A stretch of DNA of 64,000 nt from NCBI RefSeq assembly GCF_001402915.1, contig NZ_CP012945.1:3511501-3575500 (forward strand). Direction: 5' to 3'. The stretch is from Devosia sp. A16 (GTDB lineage: Bacteria > Pseudomonadota > Alphaproteobacteria > Rhizobiales > Devosiaceae). Below are positions 52,617 to 61,493 of this stretch, piece by piece. The notes under the pieces were generated by a model that saw only the letters and a list, made by a program, of their open reading frames with translations, did no database searches and was not told the origin of the DNA. Positions within the stretch are counted from its first letter, which is position 1. Every line of letters starts with the position of its first letter. A program made the translations under genes and the position numbers.

Positions 52617-53461
52617 CGCCCGGAGCCTCGGGCCTTGACGATGGCGTCGAGCGCCTGCAACTCCCCGACCAGGTCGTCGATCTGGGCAAGCGGAATCATG
52701 TTGGCGCCGTCGGATGGCGCATTGTCGGGATCTTCGTGCGTCTCGATGAACACGCCGGCAATACCGACGGCCACCGCGGCCCGCGCCAGCACCGGCGCAT
52801 ACTGGCGTTCGCCGCCCGACGATTCGCCTCGTCCACCGGGTTGTTGCACCGAATGGGTGGCATCGAAGATCACCGGCTTGCCGGTCTCGGCCATGATCGG
52901 CAGCCCGCGCATGTCGACCACCAGGGTGTTGTAGCCGAAGCTGGTGCCGCGCTCGGTCAGCAGCACGCCGGATGCGCCGGCGCTGTCGAGCTTGTTGGCG
53001 ACATTCCGCATGTCCCAGGGCGCGAGGAACTGCCCCTTCTTGACATTGACCACCCGGCCGGTAGCGGCGGCAGCCACCAGCAGGTCGGTCTGCCGACTGA
53101 GGAATGCCGGTATCTGCAGGATGTCCACCACCTCGGCCACAGCGGCGCATTGCTCGCGTTCATGCACGTCGGTGGTCACGGCGAGACCGGTTTCACGCTT
53201 GACCGTCTCGAAGATGCGCAGGGCCTCGTCAATGCCGATGCCGCGAAAACTCTTCGAGCTGGTGCGGTTGGCCTTGTCGAACGACGATTTGTAGATCAGC
53301 GGAATGCCGCGCCGTCGGCCCAGCTCGGCCAGCACGGTCGCCGTTTTCAACGCGTGATCGCGGCTTTCGATCACGCATGGCCCAAGGATGAAGGCAAGCG
53401 GGAGATCCGTGCCAAACCCGACGCGCTGCCCGTTCGGCGCATCGACAAAAACCTTCTGCAT
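52613..53461 (-). CDS. kdsA: 3-deoxy-D-manno-octulosonate-8-phosphate synthase
   Basis: Condenses arabinose-5-phosphate with PEP to KDO-8-phosphate. 282 residues: [52 protein letters not shown] and [12 protein letters not shown], all complete. ATG 53459-53461 shares its A with the upstream stop (TGATG), and its own TGA overlaps the ligase ATG. Part of the coupled order kdsD-kdsB-phosphatase-kdsA-ligase. Confidence 0.96.
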   Translation of the reverse strand: MQKVFVDAPNGQRVGFGTDLPLAFILGPCVIESRDHALKTATVLAELGRRRGIPLIYKSSFDKANRTSSKSFRGIGIDEALRIFETVKRETGLAVTTDVHEREQCAAVAEVVDILQIPAFLSRQTDLLVAAAATGRVVNVKKGQFLAPWDMRNVANKLDSAGASGVLLTERGTSFGYNTLVVDMRGLPIMAETGKPVIFDATHSVQQPGGRGESSGGERQYAPVLARAAVAVGIAGVFIETHEDPDNAPSDGANMIPLAQIDDLVGELQALDAIVKARGSGR

Positions 53462-54096
53462 CAAAACAAATCCGTATCGCCGGGTGTCTCGCCCGGTCGT
53501 ATGTCCCACCCAAGTAGCCGAAAGTCGGTGCCGCTGCCGACCTCCACCACACCATAACTTCCTGTACGGAATTTGACACCGGCACGGTTTTCCCCAGGCT
53601 TCAGGCCCATCGCCGCAAGGGCGAACCGTGCTGCGCCGTTGCTCGTCACCAGCAGGATCGTTCCATGAGGCAGCGCTTCAGCCGCGCGATCCACGAACTC
53701 CCGCCAGGCAACGAGACGCCATTGCGCCCCAACCTCCCAGCCTTCTGGCGCAATCAACTGTGTCTCCCACAGCGTGATGGCGTCGTTACCGAGCCGCGCG
53801 ATAACGGCGCTTTCCGGTTGCCCTTCGTCGGACCCGTGATCGATCTCGGTGAGGAACTCCGCCGTTTCGATCGGTTGGCCCGGGGCGATGGCTTCGGCCG
53901 TCCGTCGCGTGCGCTGCAGCGCGCCGCTCAGCACCCGATCGAAGCTCACGCGGTTGGCACTGAAGTGCCTGGCGAGTGCTTGCGCCTGCAGCATGCCCGT
54001 CGCGGTCAGCGGCAGGTCGGTGCGAGCCCCGATCCGGCGCGGCGGTTCGCCCGCCTCGAAGGTGTTGCCGTGCCTGACGATCACCAGCCGGGTCAT
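53461..54096 (-). CDS. Histidine phosphatase in the KDO operon, candidate KDO-8-P phosphatase
   Basis: A 211-residue histidine phosphatase (PGAM-like): RLVIVRHGN with the phospho-accepting His9, and [12 protein letters not shown]. The second catalytic-site His is Asn153 (VTSNGAARF), marking a distinct subgroup. ATG 54096 overlaps the kdsB stop (ATGA) and its TGA touches the kdsA ATG, so it is made in step with KdsB and KdsA. The pathway needs a KDO-8-phosphate phosphatase at this point and no HAD-type KdsC is in the window; I infer, without direct evidence, that this enzyme supplies it. Confidence 0.78.
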   Translation of the reverse strand: MTRLVIVRHGNTFEAGEPPRRIGARTDLPLTATGMLQAQALARHFSANRVSFDRVLSGALQRTRRTAEAIAPGQPIETAEFLTEIDHGSDEGQPESAVIARLGNDAITLWETQLIAPEGWEVGAQWRLVAWREFVDRAAEALPHGTILLVTSNGAARFALAAMGLKPGENRAGVKFRTGSYGVVEVGSGTDFRLLGWDIRPGETPGDTDLF

Positions 54097-54911
54097 GAGC
54101 GCCAGTCGACGAACGGGTCGCCATGCGTGCCGATCAAACGCTCGGCGCGCTCCACGTCCGCCGGGCTGTCCACTCCGCTCATGGTGATCGGGGCCGGGTC
54201 GACCATCACCGCCCGGATATCGAGCCCCAGCTCGATCAGGCGCAACTGCTCGAGGCCCTCGAGCCGCTCGTAGTCCGATTGCGGCGCCGCCTCGAAGGCT
54301 TCGAGCGCCGCGGTTCGGTAGCAATAGAGCCCGATATGCTGCAGCACCGGCGACAGCGGTCCGGCGGCGCGCAGTTCCGCCTCCTTGCGCATGAACGGCA
54401 GCACCGTCTTGGAGAACCACAGCGCGCGACCCGCACCATCGCGGATGCAGGTCGTGCCGCTCGCCGGCGTCGTCTGCTTGTGCGCGATCAGCGCATCGAG
54501 CCGCGCCCAGTCGAGTTGCACCACCGGCGTCGTCACATCGGCCGTGGAGCTCCGCGCGGTCCGCACGATCTCGACGATATGCTCGGGCGCGGTGAACGGT
54601 GCGTCGCCCTGCAGGTTTACCACCAGCTCCGCCGAGCGCCCCGTCGCCCGCAGCGCCGCCAGCGTCCGCCCTGAGCCCGAGCTGATCTCGCTTGCCGTCA
54701 TCACCGCCTCGAGGCCGAGCCCCTGCGCCGCGGCAACGATGCGCTGGTCGTCGGTGGCGACAAGCACCTCCGCATCGCCGAGCCGCCGCGCTGCCGCCAT
54801 GGCGATCGCCGCTACCCGCTCCAGCAGCAACCGGCCGGCAATCGGGTGAAGCGGCTTGCCGGGCAGCCGGGTCGAACCGTAGCGAGCCGGAATGACGATG
54901 AGGTCGCTCAC
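54093..54911 (-). CDS. kdsB: 3-deoxy-manno-octulosonate cytidylyltransferase
   Basis: Activates KDO to CMP-KDO. 272 residues: LIVIPARYGSTRLPGKPL, VATDDQRI, VVNLQGDAPF (metal site), HIGLYCYR and LEGLEQLRLIE. Starts with GTG 54911 one base after the kdsD stop, with the next gene overlapping its own end. Slightly long compared with E. coli KdsB (248) owing to an insert near 120-135. Confidence 0.95.
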   Translation of the reverse strand: MSDLIVIPARYGSTRLPGKPLHPIAGRLLLERVAAIAMAAARRLGDAEVLVATDDQRIVAAAQGLGLEAVMTASEISSGSGRTLAALRATGRSAELVVNLQGDAPFTAPEHIVEIVRTARSSTADVTTPVVQLDWARLDALIAHKQTTPASGTTCIRDGAGRALWFSKTVLPFMRKEAELRAAGPLSPVLQHIGLYCYRTAALEAFEAAPQSDYERLEGLEQLRLIELGLDIRAVMVDPAPITMSGVDSPADVERAERLIGTHGDPFVDWRS

Positions 54912-54912
54912 C

Positions 54913-55938
54913 TCAGACAAGGCCGACCCGCAGGCAGTCGTGCACATGCACGATGCCGACCGGCCGCCGTCCGTCCATGGCGAAGATCGCGGTGATCCGT
55001 GGCGTCAGCACCGTCATCTGCCGCAACGCCTCGCTCAGCAGTGCATCGCTTCCGATGGTGCGCGGACTGACGGTCATCACCGCTGCCGCCGTCTGCTGCA
55101 GCAGGCCGTCTGCCATGTGGCGACGCAGGTCGCCATCGGTGATGATGCCCAAAAGCTCGCCCGCCGCATCGACCACGCCGGTACAGCCGAATCCCTTGGA
55201 CGTCATCTCGAGGATCGCCGCAGCGACACTTGCCTCGGCGCCGACCAGCGGCAGCTTGTCGTCGCGGTGCATCACCTCGCCCACCGTCAACAGCGCGCTG
55301 CCCAGCGCGCCGCCCGGATGGAACACGTGGAAATCGGCGGCCTGGAAGCCACGGCGCCGCAGCAGCACCACCGCGATCGCGTCGCCCAGCGCGGCCATCA
55401 TCGTCGTCGATGTCGTCGGCGCTGCCGTGATGTCGCAGGCTTCCCGCGCATCGGGGAGGCCCACCACGATATTGGCCGCCCGCCCCAGCCGGGAGTCCGG
55501 GTGCGCCGTGATCAGCGCCAGCGGAATATCGAAGCGCACGCAATAGTTGGCGAGGTCCGACAGCTCCACCGTGTCGCCTGATTTGGAGAACATCACCACC
55601 ACATCGGCGGTGGTGATCATTCCCAGGTCGCCGTGGCTGGCGTCGCCGCCATGTACGAACTGCGCGGGGGTGCCTGTAGAGGCCAATGTCGCCGCGACCT
55701 TGCGCGCGATATGGGCGCTTTTGCCGACGCCCGAAAGAATGACGCGTCCCGGGGCGCGCTGGATCAGCTCCACCAGCGCCACGAAGGCGCCGTCCAACCC
55801 CGCAGCCAGTGCTTCCAGCCCCTCGACCTCGAGCCGGATCGCCGCCTGCGCCTCCTCGAGGGCAAGCTGCTGCAGACGCGCATCGTTGGCGATCGGATAG
55901 CGCACGTGAGGACCTGGCCCGCGCCGGACTGAAGACAT
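54913..55938 (-). CDS. kdsD: Arabinose-5-phosphate isomerase
   Basis: Makes D-arabinose-5-phosphate from ribulose-5-phosphate for KDO. 341 residues from ATG 55938 (an in-frame ATG at 55956 adds six). SIS domain with GVGKSAHIARKVAATLASTG, SKSGDTVEL and FHPGGALG, then two CBS domains (VMHRDDKLPL; TDGDLRRH). First gene of the KDO run, one base before kdsB. Divergent from waaA by about 96 bases that should hold both promoters. Confidence 0.94.
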   Translation of the reverse strand: MSSVRRGPGPHVRYPIANDARLQQLALEEAQAAIRLEVEGLEALAAGLDGAFVALVELIQRAPGRVILSGVGKSAHIARKVAATLASTGTPAQFVHGGDASHGDLGMITTADVVVMFSKSGDTVELSDLANYCVRFDIPLALITAHPDSRLGRAANIVVGLPDAREACDITAAPTTSTTMMAALGDAIAVVLLRRRGFQAADFHVFHPGGALGSALLTVGEVMHRDDKLPLVGAEASVAAAILEMTSKGFGCTGVVDAAGELLGIITDGDLRRHMADGLLQQTAAAVMTVSPRTIGSDALLSEALRQMTVLTPRITAIFAMDGRRPVGIVHVHDCLRVGLV

Positions 55939-56034
55939 GTCGTGGCTTACCAGCATTCGCCGGACGCTCGCAAGGTTGTGCGCCGGGGGGCAACCGGCTA
56001 GTCAGCAGGGCAAGCCAGTTGGAGCATCCCTCGC

Positions 56035-57303
56035 GTGAGCAAAGCCGTGCCATTTCGCTGGAAGGCCTATGGCGGGCTGGTGACGGCCGCGTCCTGGCTG
56101 CACTATGCGGTGTTGTCGCGCTTCTCGAGGAGCGATGAGGGCGGCGCCGCCTGGTTCGCGAGGCGCCTCAACCCGGCGCTGCCGCACCCGGCGACCGGCA
56201 GGCGGATCTGGATCCACGCCGTCTCGGCTGGGGAATCGAAAGTCGCCGAGTTGCTCCGCAGCCGTCTGCTGGCGCTCGATCCCTCCCTCTCCGTGGTGCT
56301 TTCGGCCACCACCTATTCCGGCTACGCCCGGGTACGCGCCGTCGCCGGCGACGCCGCCAGTTTCATCATGCCGCTCGACACGCTCGGCGCGCAGCGTCGT
56401 ATCATGCAGACGGTGCGCCCCGATCTCCTGGTGCTGGTCGAATCCGAGTTCTGGCCGGCCCAGTTCGCCGCCGCGGCGGCTGCCGGCGTCCCTGTAGTGG
56501 TGGTGAACGCCACCCTGTCGCCGCGCAGTTTTGCGCGTCACCAGCGCAACCCCGCCGTGGCCAACCGCACAATTCTCCAGGCGGACCGAATCTACGCGCA
56601 GGATCAGGCCATCGCTGCGCGCTATGCCGAACTCGGCGTGCCGCGCGAGCGCGTCGACGTGGTCGGCAACCTGAAGCTCGTTCCGCTGCAGCGGGCCACT
56701 CCCGCCGGCAAGGACCGGCCGCCGCTCATTGCCTTTGGCAACATCCACCGCGACGAGATCGAGCCGCTCGCTCCGGCCATTGCAGCGCTGCGGCTGCAAC
56801 GCCCCGATGCAAAGCTGGTGCTGGTGCCGCGCTATCCCGGAAAGATCCCCGGCGAAGTGCTGAGCGCCAGCTTTGGCGCCGAGCTTGCCATTGTCGGCAG
56901 CGAGGCTGCCATCGCCGATGCCGGTGGCCTGGTCTGGCTCGATGAGATGGGGACGCTGTCCAAGATCTACGCGCGCGCCACGATCGGCATCGTCTGTGGC
57001 ACCTTCTCGCCGATCGGGGGGCACGACCTCAGTGAGCCGCTGCATCTGGGCGCTGCCAGCGTTTATGGGCCCCACATCGAACGGCAGCGGCCTCTGCACG
57101 AAGCGCTGTCGGCGATCGGTTGCACGGTTCAGGTCGGCTCGGGCGCCGAATTGCCGGGGGCGGTGCTGGCGTTGTTGGACGACCATGCGCAGCGTTTGCG
57201 AATGATCGAGGCGTTCCGCGGGATGGCGGACGAGGCAGCGGAGCGGCTTGATGCTTTGGCGGCAAGCCTTGTTGCAAAAGTTGAAAAGCCGGGCGCGGGC
57301 TGA
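56035..57303 (+). CDS. waaA: 3-deoxy-D-manno-octulosonic acid transferase
   Basis: Adds KDO from CMP-KDO to lipid A at the inner membrane (GT30). 422 residues: IWIHAVSAGESK, the ESEFWP motif with the catalytic Glu in VLVESEFWPAQ, RSFARHQRN, and SPIGGHDLSEPLHLG near the C-terminus. GTG 56035 start. The N-terminal hydrophobic segment anchors it. Divergent from kdsD, so the two transcripts together cover KDO synthesis and transfer. Confidence 0.94.
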   Translation: MSKAVPFRWKAYGGLVTAASWLHYAVLSRFSRSDEGGAAWFARRLNPALPHPATGRRIWIHAVSAGESKVAELLRSRLLALDPSLSVVLSATTYSGYARVRAVAGDAASFIMPLDTLGAQRRIMQTVRPDLLVLVESEFWPAQFAAAAAAGVPVVVVNATLSPRSFARHQRNPAVANRTILQADRIYAQDQAIAARYAELGVPRERVDVVGNLKLVPLQRATPAGKDRPPLIAFGNIHRDEIEPLAPAIAALRLQRPDAKLVLVPRYPGKIPGEVLSASFGAELAIVGSEAAIADAGGLVWLDEMGTLSKIYARATIGIVCGTFSPIGGHDLSEPLHLGAASVYGPHIERQRPLHEALSAIGCTVQVGSGAELPGAVLALLDDHAQRLRMIEAFRGMADEAAERLDALAASLVAKVEKPGAG

Positions 57304-57308
57304 CCTCC

Positions 57309-57427
57309 ACCCTTGATCCCTCCCCCTAAGAAGGGGGCGGGAGACGATCCCCTCGATGTCGGTATGAGGGTCTCCCTCCCCTCGGGGCGAACATCTTGTC
57401 GTCCCCTTAGGGGGAGGGGACAGGGGT
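57309..57427. repeat. GGGGGAGG-type inverted repeat after waaA
   Basis: Arms CCCTCCCCCTAAG (left, from about 57332) and CTTAGGGGGAGGG (right, to about 57418) face each other between the convergent waaA and DUF4170 genes, with a third CCCTCCCCTCGGGG hairpin between them. Same family as 37854-37975. Confidence 0.6.
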
Positions 57428-57477
57428 GACGGTCGGCTCGCACCGCCCTTTCGGTCAGAGCCCGCTCAGGCTGCCGG

Positions 57478-57726
57478 CTACTCCTCGTCTTCCGGGTTCA
57501 GCAGCCGGTGCAGGTGCACGACGAAATAGCGCATCTCGGCATTGTCGACCGTCAGCTGCGCCTTCTGCTTCCACACCGCATGGGCCGCGGCATAGTTGGG
57601 ATAGACCCCGACGAGGTCGACAGCATCGAGATCCTTGAAGACGATGTCTTCGCCCTTTTCCACCTCGCCGCCGATGACGAGGTGCAAGAGCTGTTGCTTG
57701 GGCTCGGATTTGTTGGGCTTGCTCAC
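57478..57726 (-). CDS. DUF4170 domain protein
   Basis: An 82-residue protein matching DUF4170: LLHLVIGGEVEKGE, VGVYPNYAAAHAVWKQKAQLTVDNAEMRYFVVHLHRLL. GTG 57726 overlaps the cysQ stop (GTGA). The family is mostly alphaproteobacterial and is found by cysQ and waaA. Function unknown; the very acidic tail PEDEE is usual. Confidence 0.85.
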   Translation of the reverse strand: MSKPNKSEPKQQLLHLVIGGEVEKGEDIVFKDLDAVDLVGVYPNYAAAHAVWKQKAQLTVDNAEMRYFVVHLHRLLNPEDEE

Positions 57727-58568
57727 GGCTTCAGACGCTCCAGATCGACTTCCTGCGGCTGCGGGCAGCCATAGACCTTGACCAGCGCAGCATGTAGCGG
57801 CGCTTTTAGCGAAGGCTCGCACAGCGCTGCAAGCGCCCCATGCCGGGTTTCCGGCCGATTGAAGCGCAAGGCACCTATGCAGACGTCCTCGAAGCTGATG
57901 CCGGCCTCGCCGAGGATGCAGGCTGCTCCCGCGACATCCCAGTCGCGCGCGCCGCGCCGGCTGACCGCCGCGTCGAGCCCGCCTGAAGCCACCTGCACCA
58001 ACTGGTAGGCGAGCGAGGGAAAGAAGGGCCCCCGCGAGTAGTCGAGCCCGGCAGCCTGCAACTCCTGGTGCACCGCTCCGGGCGCCGGGATCAGCGGCGC
58101 CGTGCGGCCGGGGGGACACCGGCGCACCAGCGGCTTGCCGTTGAGCCGCGCCCCCTCGCCGATCGCCGCGTCGTACATTTCGTCACGCACCGGCGCGTAG
58201 ACCACGCCGGCAATCGCCACGCCGTCCTCGACCACGGCCAGCGACACGGTCCAGCTGTCATCGCCGCGGATGAAGCCGCGCGTGCCGTCGATCGGATCGA
58301 TCACGAAGACGCGCCGATGGCTCAGCCGCTCCGGGTTGTCGACACTCTCCTCACTCAGCCAGCCATAGTCGGGACGCGCCGTCAGCAATGCCGAGTTGAG
58401 AAACTTGTCGAGCACGATATCCGCCTCGCTCACCGGCGAGGCGTTCTCTTTGGTCCAGGTCTTGAGGTCCTTGCGGAAATAGCCCGATGCAATGATCCCC
58501 GCCGTCACGGCAGCCGAGCGCAGCAATTCGCGGTCGTCGGCGGCAGTGGTGGGGGCAGCACTCGGCAT
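57723..58568 (-). CDS. cysQ: Inositol-monophosphatase family, CysQ-like
   Basis: A 281-residue Mg-dependent phosphatase, probably 3'(2'),5'-bisphosphate nucleotidase (PAP to AMP). Metal motifs: SEESVDN, DPIDGTRGFIRGDDSW and WDVAGAACILGEAG. ATG 58568 has GGAG upstream. Coupled to DUF4170. An inositol- or histidinol-phosphatase role cannot be excluded from sequence. Confidence 0.85.
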   Translation of the reverse strand: MPSAAPTTAADDRELLRSAAVTAGIIASGYFRKDLKTWTKENASPVSEADIVLDKFLNSALLTARPDYGWLSEESVDNPERLSHRRVFVIDPIDGTRGFIRGDDSWTVSLAVVEDGVAIAGVVYAPVRDEMYDAAIGEGARLNGKPLVRRCPPGRTAPLIPAPGAVHQELQAAGLDYSRGPFFPSLAYQLVQVASGGLDAAVSRRGARDWDVAGAACILGEAGISFEDVCIGALRFNRPETRHGALAALCEPSLKAPLHAALVKVYGCPQPQEVDLERLKP

Positions 58569-58895
58569 CAGCTCTCCGGAGTTTTCGGCTGGCCGTGCTT
58601 CTAGGCGCATCCCCTGGCTGGAACAAGGCCCGCCGCGCACCGGAACTCCCGATTTGAAGGGGGCTGCGGCGGCCACTTGGCCCGGCTACGGGCTTGCCCG
58701 CAGCCATGTGGTTAAAGCCAAGCAAGCACACGCACTTAAGACTGCGTTACACCCGGTGACGACCCGCTAACCCTTCGCAAAACAACCTAAACTTAACCCA
58801 GTTTCTTAAGCGGGGCGGCAAGGGGCGCGGGTAGATTGGGGGCATCAAAGAGGGCGGCAAAAACAAGCTCTCGAGAGTTGACAGGAAGGCTTATC

Positions 58896-59429
58896 ATGCA
58901 GGGTCGCGTTGGGATCGACGGGTCGTCGGTTGTCATGTTGTTCGGCGAGGGGCGCGCCCCACGGACACGTCCGCTGACTGCCAAATATTTCGGTCCCGCC
59001 AACGATAACGGCCCCAGGGATCCGGTGAAGACCGTGACGGTGCGCAAGACGCTCGAGAAGAGCGGTGTCGCCATCAAGATCAAGGTGCCGGTCGACGAGT
59101 TCATCGGCGTTGCGGTCTCGACGTCGATCACCGAAGAAGGGGTGCTGTCGAGCGCCATCGAGCTGGTGCACGGCGACCCCGAACTCAACTATCGGGTGTT
59201 CGAAGAGATCGGCAATTCCAACGTCGTCGCGGAGTGGCAGAACTGGGGCAAGAAGCTCCGCCTGCCGCTGTTCATCAAGGCCGGCGACGGCAATCTGCTG
59301 CCCTACTCGCAGCAGGTCGATGGTGTCGCCCTGGGCCCCAAGCACGACCGTCGTCGTCTCGCCGCCGACGCCGAACGTCGGCCCCGCTTCCTCAATCGCC
59401 GCAAGCCTGGTGAAAGCAGCGCGTCCTGA
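58896..59429 (+). CDS. Conserved hypothetical (DUF6101-like)
   Basis: A 177-residue soluble protein with no signal peptide or membrane segment; a beta-rich middle (VTVRKTLEKSGVAIKIKVPVDEFIGVAVSTSI) and a basic C-terminus. It resembles, with low certainty, the DUF6101 proteins of Rhizobiales, which also lie near ubiA. ATG 58896 has AGGAAGG upstream. The 327 bases before it (58569-58895) hold no gene; an AT-richer patch at about 58736-58815 may contain its promoter. Confidence 0.7.
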   Translation: MQGRVGIDGSSVVMLFGEGRAPRTRPLTAKYFGPANDNGPRDPVKTVTVRKTLEKSGVAIKIKVPVDEFIGVAVSTSITEEGVLSSAIELVHGDPELNYRVFEEIGNSNVVAEWQNWGKKLRLPLFIKAGDGNLLPYSQQVDGVALGPKHDRRRLAADAERRPRFLNRRKPGESSAS

Positions 59430-59539
59430 TGCAACCTTTGCGGCCCTAGGCCGTTTCTAGCAGAACAAGTCGACAGCGATCCCATGCACGTTTGAACTGT
59501 CGGCAGACTCGTAGCGACCTCCAAACTTAAGCTCGAGCC

Positions 59540-59577
59540 GGGGCCGATCCAGAAATGGGTCGGCCCCGTTTCTGTTT
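59540..59577 (+). terminator. Rho-independent terminator
   Basis: GGGGCCGATCC, loop AGAAAT, GGGTCGGCCCC (11-bp stem, one mismatch), then GTTTCTGTTT. The best intrinsic terminator in the window, about 110 bases after the hypothetical gene. Confidence 0.8.
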
Positions 59578-59610
59578 GCGGTGTTTAGGGCATGGTTTCG
59601 TCCGATACTC

Positions 59611-59642
59611 GATGTCATCCCTGCTTTCGTTGGGATGACATC
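59611..59642. repeat. GATGTCATCCC inverted repeat
   Basis: A perfect 11-bp stem (59611-59621 with 59632-59642) around TGCTTTCGTT, next to the ubiA 3' end. Shares the GTCATCCC/GGGATGAC arms with the larger element at 8628-8714. Confidence 0.6.
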
Positions 59643-59666
59643 CAGTGGGGTGGACAAAGTTTCGCG

Positions 59667-60602
59667 CTAAACCACGAGATCGAGCAACAGGGCGGCGGTG
59701 AGCGCCAGACCCACCCAGTGATTGGCGCGAAACCGCGCCAACGCATTGGCGGGATCGCGCGGATCCAGCGTACGGACCTGCCAGCCGAACAGGCCCACCA
59801 CCACCAGCATGCCGCAAAGGAACGGCCAGCCGGCACCGACCATCAGGCCGGCCACCACCCAGAACCCCACTGTCGCCGCGTAGAACAGCGCCACCAGCAA
59901 CCGGGCTCGCCGGCCGAACAGGCGCGCGGTGGATTTCACACCCACCAGGGCGTCGTCTTCGATATCCTGCAGTGCATAGATGGTGTCGTAACCGATGGTC
60001 CACAGGATCCCCCCAACATAGAGCAGCAGCGGGGGGAGGGCGAGGGAGCCGGTCTGCGAGGTCCAGCCGATCAGGGCTCCCCAGTTGAAGGCCAGGCCGA
60101 GGAACAGCTGCGGCCACCAGGTGACGCGCTTCATGAACGGGTAGATCGCCACCAGCACCAGCGAGGCTACTCCAAGCATCACCGTCGTGGCGTTGAACTG
60201 CAGCAACACTGCCAGCCCGACCAGCGATTGCAGCACCAGGAACAACAGCGCCTGCCGCTTCGTCACCTGGCCTGACGGAATTGGGCGCGAGCGGGTGCGC
60301 GCCACCTTCATGTCGATCTCGGTATCGACGATGTCGTTGAAGGTGCAACCGGCCCCCCGCATCGCCACCGAGCCGACATAGAACAGCACCAGCGCCCACC
60401 AGTCGAAACCGCGGGTCGGCTCGGCCAGCGCCGCCAGCGCCAAGGCAAAACCGCACGGCCAGAACAGCAGCAGCAGCGGCAGCGGTCGATCCCAGCGCGC
60501 CAGCCGCCCATAGGGCTTGAGCCAGGCGGGCGCATAGCGGTCGAGCCAGTTGCCTCGACTCGCATCCGCCACCGTACCTGCTGCTTTTTCAGGGGTTTGC
60601 AT
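59667..60602 (-). CDS. ubiA: 4-hydroxybenzoate polyprenyltransferase
   Basis: Attaches the polyprenyl chain to 4-hydroxybenzoate in ubiquinone synthesis. 311 residues, about eight transmembrane helices. Both Asp-rich motifs are present: NDIVDTEID near 89-97, followed by RTRSRPIPSG, and DIEDDALVGVKSTA in the second half. Divergent from rsmE by about 60 bases. Confidence 0.94.
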   Translation of the reverse strand: MQTPEKAAGTVADASRGNWLDRYAPAWLKPYGRLARWDRPLPLLLLFWPCGFALALAALAEPTRGFDWWALVLFYVGSVAMRGAGCTFNDIVDTEIDMKVARTRSRPIPSGQVTKRQALLFLVLQSLVGLAVLLQFNATTVMLGVASLVLVAIYPFMKRVTWWPQLFLGLAFNWGALIGWTSQTGSLALPPLLLYVGGILWTIGYDTIYALQDIEDDALVGVKSTARLFGRRARLLVALFYAATVGFWVVAGLMVGAGWPFLCGMLVVVGLFGWQVRTLDPRDPANALARFRANHWVGLALTAALLLDLVV

Positions 60603-60660
60603 CGTCTGTCTTGTGTGCCTTGATAGCCGGGTCGGCCATTCTCAGTTCACGCGTACCACG

Positions 60661-61410
60661 ATGCCCAGATCACACAAGACCCTGCCTCGCCTCTACATCG
60701 AGGCGCCGCTCGCGGCTGGTGCAACGCTGGAGCTTGGTCGCGACCACACCAATTACCTGCTGAGCGTGCTGCGCATGAAGGCGGCCGACGCCCTGGTGGT
60801 GTTCAACGGCGCGGACGGCGCCTGGATGGCGCGGATCGCCAGTGACCACCGCAAGGGGGCAACCCTCGAGCTGGTGGTGCAGACCCAGCACCAGACGCCG
60901 AAATCCGATCTCTGGTTCGGCTTCGCACCGCTGAAGACCGGCCGTCTCGACTACCTGGTGCAGAAGGCCACCGAGATGGGCGCCGGATTCATCCAGCCGG
61001 TGATTACCCGCTATACCCAGGTGTCGCGCCTCAAGGCCGACAAGCTCCACGCCAACATCATTGAAGCGGCCGAGCAATGCGAAGTGCTGAGCGTTCCGAT
61101 GCTCGGCGAGGAGGTGGGATTGGCCGATCTCATCGCCCATTGGCAGCACGACCACGGCCTGCGCCGGCTGATCTTTGCCGACGAGAGCGCGTCCAGCCAC
61201 GCCCCCAACGCCCAGCTGCAGGAGCTCGACGGCCTGCCCATCGGTATCCTGGTCGGCCCCGAGGGTGGGTTTTCCGATGACGAGCGGGCGCTGCTATTGG
61301 CGCAATCTTTCGTCATCCCGATCAGCCTGGGCCCCCGCATCCTGCGTGCCGACACGGCGGCGGTGGCCGCATTGGCAGTGGTTCAGTCAACCATCGGCGA
61401 TTGGCGATAA
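60661..61410 (+). CDS. rsmE: 16S rRNA (uracil-1498-N3)-methyltransferase
   Basis: Methylates U1498 of 16S rRNA; SPOUT-fold enzyme of 249 residues. LPRLYIEAPLAAG, the HTNYLLSVLRMK segment of the PUA-like domain, and the knotted SAM site ILVGPEGGFSDDE with SLGPRILRADTA. ATG 60661 begins the conserved part; upstream frame is leader. gshA follows at about 80 bases. Confidence 0.95.
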   Translation: MPRSHKTLPRLYIEAPLAAGATLELGRDHTNYLLSVLRMKAADALVVFNGADGAWMARIASDHRKGATLELVVQTQHQTPKSDLWFGFAPLKTGRLDYLVQKATEMGAGFIQPVITRYTQVSRLKADKLHANIIEAAEQCEVLSVPMLGEEVGLADLIAHWQHDHGLRRLIFADESASSHAPNAQLQELDGLPIGILVGPEGGFSDDERALLLAQSFVIPISLGPRILRADTAAVAALAVVQSTIGDWR

Positions 61411-61493
61411 AGCCCATTGCATTCGGAGCGCGGCTCAGTATTGTCCGCCGCGCCCGGCCAGGAGCCCGGCAGTCTTGCCTCACTGGAGTGCCC

